DNA from: Podocnemis expansa
Taxonomy: Eukaryota > Chordata > Testudines > Podocnemididae
Direction of reading: 5' to 3'
Assembly: GCA_007922195.1 (NCBI GenBank)
Contig: ML681964.1
Coordinates: forward strand, 7,396,445 to 7,460,444
Length of the DNA stretch: 64,000 bases
Shown here: positions 59,747 through 64,000 of the stretch, in pieces
Layout of the letters: each line of letters opens with the position of its first letter
Numbering within the stretch: position 1 is the first letter of the stretch
The notes under the pieces: generated by a model
Seen by the model: only the letters and a program-made list of their open reading frames with translations
Told to the model about the DNA's origin: nothing
Database searches by the model: none
Translations under genes and position numbers: made by a program

Positions 59747-60470
59747 CTAGTAGTTTGGATTCAAAACACTCGGTGGCTTGTGGCTGTCTGTGGGGTAGCA
59801 ACGTGAATTGTAGGGCCTCATTAGAGCCAGTGATTGTCTGCTGGTTGGGTGGTAGGTGTAAGGATGCGATTTCGCCAATTTACCTGTGGAGCCTGTATTG
59901 ACGAGCCAAACTACTGTTTTAACTTGGGGGTTAGGAGGGCTGGAGTGGGGACATGGGGGCAGGGACCTTAGAGAATGGGGTTTGGGGCTGAGGAGGACAT
60001 GAGGAGATACGGGTCTGATGGGGATAGGTGTTTTGGGGGCAGTAGGTGGGGTGGGGAGCAGTAGCTGGCATGGGGTGCAGGCATTTGGGGGTAGTAGATG
60101 GGGTGGAGGCAGTAGCTGAAGGGGCAGGTGTGTGAGGGACAGGCATTTGGGGGGGCAATAGCTAGGGTAGGTGAAGGGGGCCCAGAAATTTAGGCGGGTT
60201 CCAGGGATCGCCAAATTATACTTTAACCACTGCTCCGGTCGGAGTGGCAGATCAAGCGGACTTGTGAGTAGCAGGGGCTGGGACAGAGCTTCAGTCTGTT
60301 CTGAGCTGAGCCTCTGGGACTCACAAGTGATCAAGTGGCAAGGAGAGGAATCCAGCCTATGTGTGGAGCGGACTGCAGCAGTTTCATGTATTAAATCCAA
60401 GACACTTCCTGATGGCTTGGTGGGGGTAGGCGCAGCCAGGGGTAGCTGAGTCGGATAGGACTACCAGGGG
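59747..60470. other. G-rich region with proline-rich chance ORF
   Basis: The plus strand carries irregular GGGG-rich repeats (TGGGGGCAGTAGGTGGGGTG and relatives, about 59,930-60,180), so the minus strand has a 217-codon proline-rich ORF (59747-60400). It has no domain, signal peptide or splice support. ATGCGATTTCGCCAATTTAC (about 59865) and GGGATCGCCAAATTATACTT (about 60205) at either side of the G-rich core look like parts of a repeat element I cannot name. Confidence 0.45.
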
Positions 60471-60479
60471 AATTAGGAA

Positions 60480-60769
60480 TCTCCTTACCAGTTCTCGATT
60501 CATTTTTAAAGTGGAGGAAGAGCCTCCATCAAGTAACAGAGGTGCAGTTTGTTTTGGTTTGCTTAGGTTGTTGTAGTTAAGCTTGTTTGCAGAAGGAAGC
60601 TATGGAGAAATGTTTCAGTGCCAATGGATGGAGACCCAGCATTAATACAACCAGTTTAAATTATTTTTTTCAAAATGTATTGTAAGCATAAGAACCCATA
60701 GGATGTGTGCCTTTTCTTTGGGGAAAAAGCATTTAATCAGTTTAAAACTAAGTGGGAAGAGATGAGCTA
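60480..60769. other. Unassigned sequence before the retroviral remnant
   Basis: Upstream pol (reverse transcriptase, RNase H) would be expected here if the provirus were complete. I see no recognisable motif, so the element is either truncated or too decayed at this point. Confidence 0.4.
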
Positions 60770-61790
60770 GTTGAGCTGGCACATCAGCAAGGCCATTTTG
60801 GATGAGACAAGACATTAGCCCAATTGTCTCAAGTGGGCTGGTAGCCTGGCATGAAGAGAAGTGTTAATCATCACTGCCTAGAATGTGCTAAGAATATCAC
60901 AGATCATAAAATAAATAAAGGGCCTATATGGCACAACCAAATAATGTGCCCATGTGAATGATTACAGTTAGATTTTATAGGACCAATTCCTCAAACAGGG
61001 AAAGGAAATCATTATGCCTTAGTTACTGTGAATAGTTTTTCAAAGTGGATCGAGACCTATCCTGTGAAAAACTGCACAGTTATGGCTATAGCCAAGGTAT
61101 TGCTGGAACAGATAATCATGAGATTTGGGTTACCTTGGGAAATGGATTCTGATTGTGGCTCCCATTTTACAGGGGAAATCATTAAACTTTATGCAAGGTC
61201 CCTGGCGTCAAGCAGAGATTGCACATAGTGGCCCACCCACAGTCTTCTGGCTTTGTGAAAAGAAAGAATTGTGTATTAAAGAATGCTCTGAGTAAAGTGA
61301 TTAACAAAATTGGAAGCAATTGGGACGCCAGGTTACCTTTGGTCCTCATGGCTATAAGGTCATCCACAGCCTTTCATGGATGCACACCTTATGAGGTAAT
61401 GATTGGCAGGTTAATGAGAACCCCAAGGTATGGTATTTATGTGACACTTTGCCAGATGAACTCCAGTTACCTAGCAAAAATGAGTGAGTTCATGAAAAAC
61501 CTTTTAGAAGAAATTGGTGAAACTCAAAAAAAAGCTACAGTGCAACTCAGTCTCAATCAAAAGCTTATGGCAAAGCGATTAGGTGATTCCCTGAAGATTG
61601 TTGAATGGGAAATTGGACAGACAGTAATGGTGAAATATTTCTCAGGTAAAGGATGTGCCTTAGTCAAAAGTGGACGGGCCTGTATAAAATCATTAATAAA
61701 GCAAGCCTCATGGTCTATCAGGTATAAATACATGACAAAAAGGGAAAACTTGTACATAGATGGTGCCACTCATCTCAGATGAAGGAGTGG
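60770..61790 (+). pseudogene. Endogenous retrovirus integrase (pol) remnant
   Basis: Integrase inserts retroviral DNA into the host genome. The zinc-binding HHCC domain is visible: H-x3-H at 60782-60796 (AHQQGHFG) and C-x2-C at 60875-60886 (HHCLECAKN). The catalytic core follows: LQLDFIGPIP with the first Asp at 60971, SDCGSHF with the second Asp at 61151, and HPQSSGFVKRKN, where the codon at the expected catalytic Glu is Lys (61258-61260). The C-terminal part runs to about 61790. Breaks: stops at 60803, 60842 and 60959, and a frameshift at about 61190-61220. The domain order and core resemble class I (gamma/epsilon-like) retroviruses; this is my inference. It is an inactive fossil. Confidence 0.85.
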
Positions 61791-61851
61791 CAGGGGGATA
61801 AAGAGAAAATATCCTCTTAATTACCTGTTGTCGTTTCTTCCAGGAGACAAG

Positions 61852-64000
61852 ATGATATTCTTCAATCGTCTAAAATTTTGTATAGTATTGTGGGTTTGTA
61901 TAGGTCAGGTAATTATGGTTCAGTATTTGAAACACACTTGTATTATACATATATACTTCCCTATGATTTTAATAGAGAAAAGTATTTTTTTTTATTAGGG
62001 AAAAGGTTGGTTGCTCAATCATTATATAAAGGGACAGATAGCTGCGTGGTCAAAAATAATACTCAATGTCTTATACATTGGAGAAGGAAGAGGAAGCCCT
62101 AATGTCAGATTAGCAAATGGTTCTATCAGGAAATGTAATAATATTAATAATAAACCAGTCATAATTATGGACCAGTTGATCTTACCACCTTTAGGCATAT
62201 CCTGATGTAGCTGGTACACTAAAGACCCACAGAAGTTTAAAAAGGAGATTTTGTGCAAGGTTTATAAAAGGGTCACTGGACCAAAATTTGGAAGAATAAT
62301 TGTAAATATGAACACCACAAAAAAAAGGAGTACATCTGTCATTGTCAGAATAGAATTAGAGGGATATGTTTACAGAGTGCCTGTTTCTTAGATCATTCCT
62401 AGCAGTTCGTATGAAGAAATGAGTAAATCAGAACCCAAATGAGGTAACAAAAATGGGCTCTGTGCAGATAAACCCATAAGTTTTGTCACCATGTGTGAAA
62501 GGATATTATTTCCTTGGAATGATGTTAAGGATAGAGGAGAGTGGATAATAATTAATGTGTACAAGTTAAGGCAAAGGTTGAAGGTTAAGGTGATTAATCA
62601 GCCTTCTATCAACAAAGTAGGAGCAGTGGCACTGAGGACAATGTTACCAAAAGCCATTCTATGAAAAAGCCACAATATAAATTAAGAACAGTCGGGATGC
62701 AGTTGATTCCTTCTATTGCAACTAAACAGTCTGAGTGTCTTCGCTTTGTAAAGAATTCTTTAGATGGACAGAGCACCTGGGTAAAAACAATAATGGGTAA
62801 TTCAGAAAGACGGTCCAAAAGCGATGTCATGGCCAAAATATTAAGAGGCCTAAGTACAGGCCTAAGTATTAAGAATTCAGCGGATAACGAAATATTAGCC
62901 CCCAAAAATAAACAGTGTGGGAATGGACTTAACTTCCTTAAATCAACCTTTGTCAAATGCAGTTTTGGACATCAGGCATTTGGATTATAACATTTCCCAT
63001 TTTATAGATGATTGGTTCACAACTAGCCAGAGATTCCAAGGTGGTGTTGGGAGGAGTATGCTCATTACAAGGAGATGCAGGATGGGCAATAAGTTGTACA
63101 CTGGCTCAAGGGTGGCTAAATGTAATAAACTCTGCTATGATTAGAGCTGGGGTAGGAAAGCAAATCCCCATTGAAATTAAACCCATACTGTTTAATCACA
63201 TGTCATAGTTTGAGCGACAGCACCCTGAGTGATGGGAAATTAGGGAGTTTAGGTACGAGATTAATTCACACCAAATAATAATGCTGATTCTATCAATGAC
63301 CAATGCCGCAGTACATTATGTATGCCCTATTATTCCTCTCAGAGTTTTTATCAGAGATGTTTCATTATTCCCAGCTGATTTGCTGAAAGAGGCAACAGAA
63401 AATGGAGAAGTGTTAAACATTCAAAATTGTGAGGACCACCAAAAGAAAGGATATGTATGTCTTGGAAATGTTATTAAAGGAAGTCATGTATGTCTAGATT
63501 CTAAAACAGCAAAATGTCATTTCAATTTACAACCAAGTATGTTAAAGCAATCAGTTTTAATAATTTTAACTACAGACTGTATTTATATTAGTAAACTTTA
63601 TTGTTAATGGTATATATGAAGTACCAAAAGGTGAATCAAATCTATGTATATCTGGAGTGAAACAACTGCAGGGTTGCAATATCAGTTACATTGTTGATGT
63701 TATAGATACAGAAGAATTATCTTCTTTGTCCGTTTGTCAACAAATAGTCCCCACACATATAGGACCTGACATGGATTTGATTGAGAAAATGCTCCAACAT
63801 CCAGAATTCACTAAATATCTGGAGCAAATTGACAAGGAACGCAAGAAGGTCATGTTAACAGTTCATCTCTCAAATAACAAAATAACATCTATCATGAACT
63901 GGATCCATAAGAATAGTGGTTTTGGCAAATGGTGGAAAAATTTGTTTTCTACACCCATAGCCCTATGGCATATTTTAATACATCCATTTGTAATAATTGA
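61852..64000 (+). pseudogene. Endogenous retrovirus envelope remnant, runs off window
   Basis: It lies directly downstream of the integrase, the position of env. An ATG at 61852 starts a hydrophobic signal-peptide-like stretch (CIVLWVCIGQVIM). The surface part (to about 62800) is broken by stops at 61996 and 62203 and by changes of frame. A basic cluster (RRSK, 62808-62819) may be the old subunit cleavage site, followed by a Gly/Leu-rich segment (LRGLSTGLSI) in the fusion-peptide position. The transmembrane subunit continues through at least two more frame changes; a cysteine-rich stretch is at about 63427-63520, and a Trp-rich segment (GFGKWWKNLF) leads into hydrophobic residues at the window end. 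Family assignment rests on position and general layout. No 3' LTR is in the window. Confidence 0.65.

Noticed and set aside
59747..60400. 217-codon proline-rich minus-strand ORF as a gene
   Set aside because: Its composition follows from GGGG-rich repeats on the other strand; no signal peptide, domain or splice site supports it.

Overview
This window looks like nuclear DNA from a non-avian sauropsid, most likely a turtle, with a crocodilian as the main alternative. It is mostly AT-rich, non-coding and packed with old transposons. The mix points that way: CR1 LINEs ending in the ATTCTATGA-type 3' terminus, many solo 3' ends of a Penelope-like element (PLE), tRNA-derived SINEs with CR1-like tails, MIR copies, palindromic MITEs, hAT elements and a decayed retrovirus. 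I found no bacterial-type genes, CRISPR array or operon.

Only one host gene is supported: the 5' end of UBE2E2 (ubiquitin-conjugating enzyme E2 E2) on the minus strand. Its first coding exon is at 5575-5763, with the ATG at 5750 and clean splice sites. A CpG island at about 11.5-12.56 kb holds a strong minus-strand splice donor (11897|11896) and is the likely promoter and non-coding exon 1. Intron 1 would be about 6.1 kb. The remaining exons lie to the left of the window. Everything right of about 12.6 kb is upstream intergenic DNA in which I recognise no host coding exon.

The intergenic part is a stack of mobile elements: PLE 3' ends, several in tail-to-tail inverted pairs (4.4, 12.6-12.9, 13.2-13.4 and 46.6-47.0 kb); two tRNA-Val-type SINEs, each inside an older element; several MITEs (6.5, 26.2, 26.7, 34.3, 51.2 kb); hAT elements (32.9, 44.1 and probably 58.6 kb); and CR1 copies at 33.7, 37.3, 40.6, 43.0, 50.1-52.7, 53.7 and 56.0 kb. 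The CR1 at 40.55-42.26 kb keeps an open reading frame through its reverse transcriptase. The best structure is a four-element nest at 32.3-34.8 kb: a PLE split by a hAT element (perfect 8-bp target duplication) and a CR1, the CR1 itself split by a MITE.

The right end (about 60.77-64.0 kb, plus strand) is the 3' part of an endogenous retrovirus: an integrase remnant followed by an envelope remnant running off the window. Both are broken by stops and frameshifts.

I do not see an undescribed multi-gene system. The observations most worth following are the hammerhead-like cores in PLE ends, the hAT element carrying six hairpin-forming units of about 106 bp, the tRNA-Val SINE family, and MITEs whose interiors are built from short palindromes. 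All calls were made by eye; repeat boundaries are good to roughly 5-30 bases unless a target duplication is stated.
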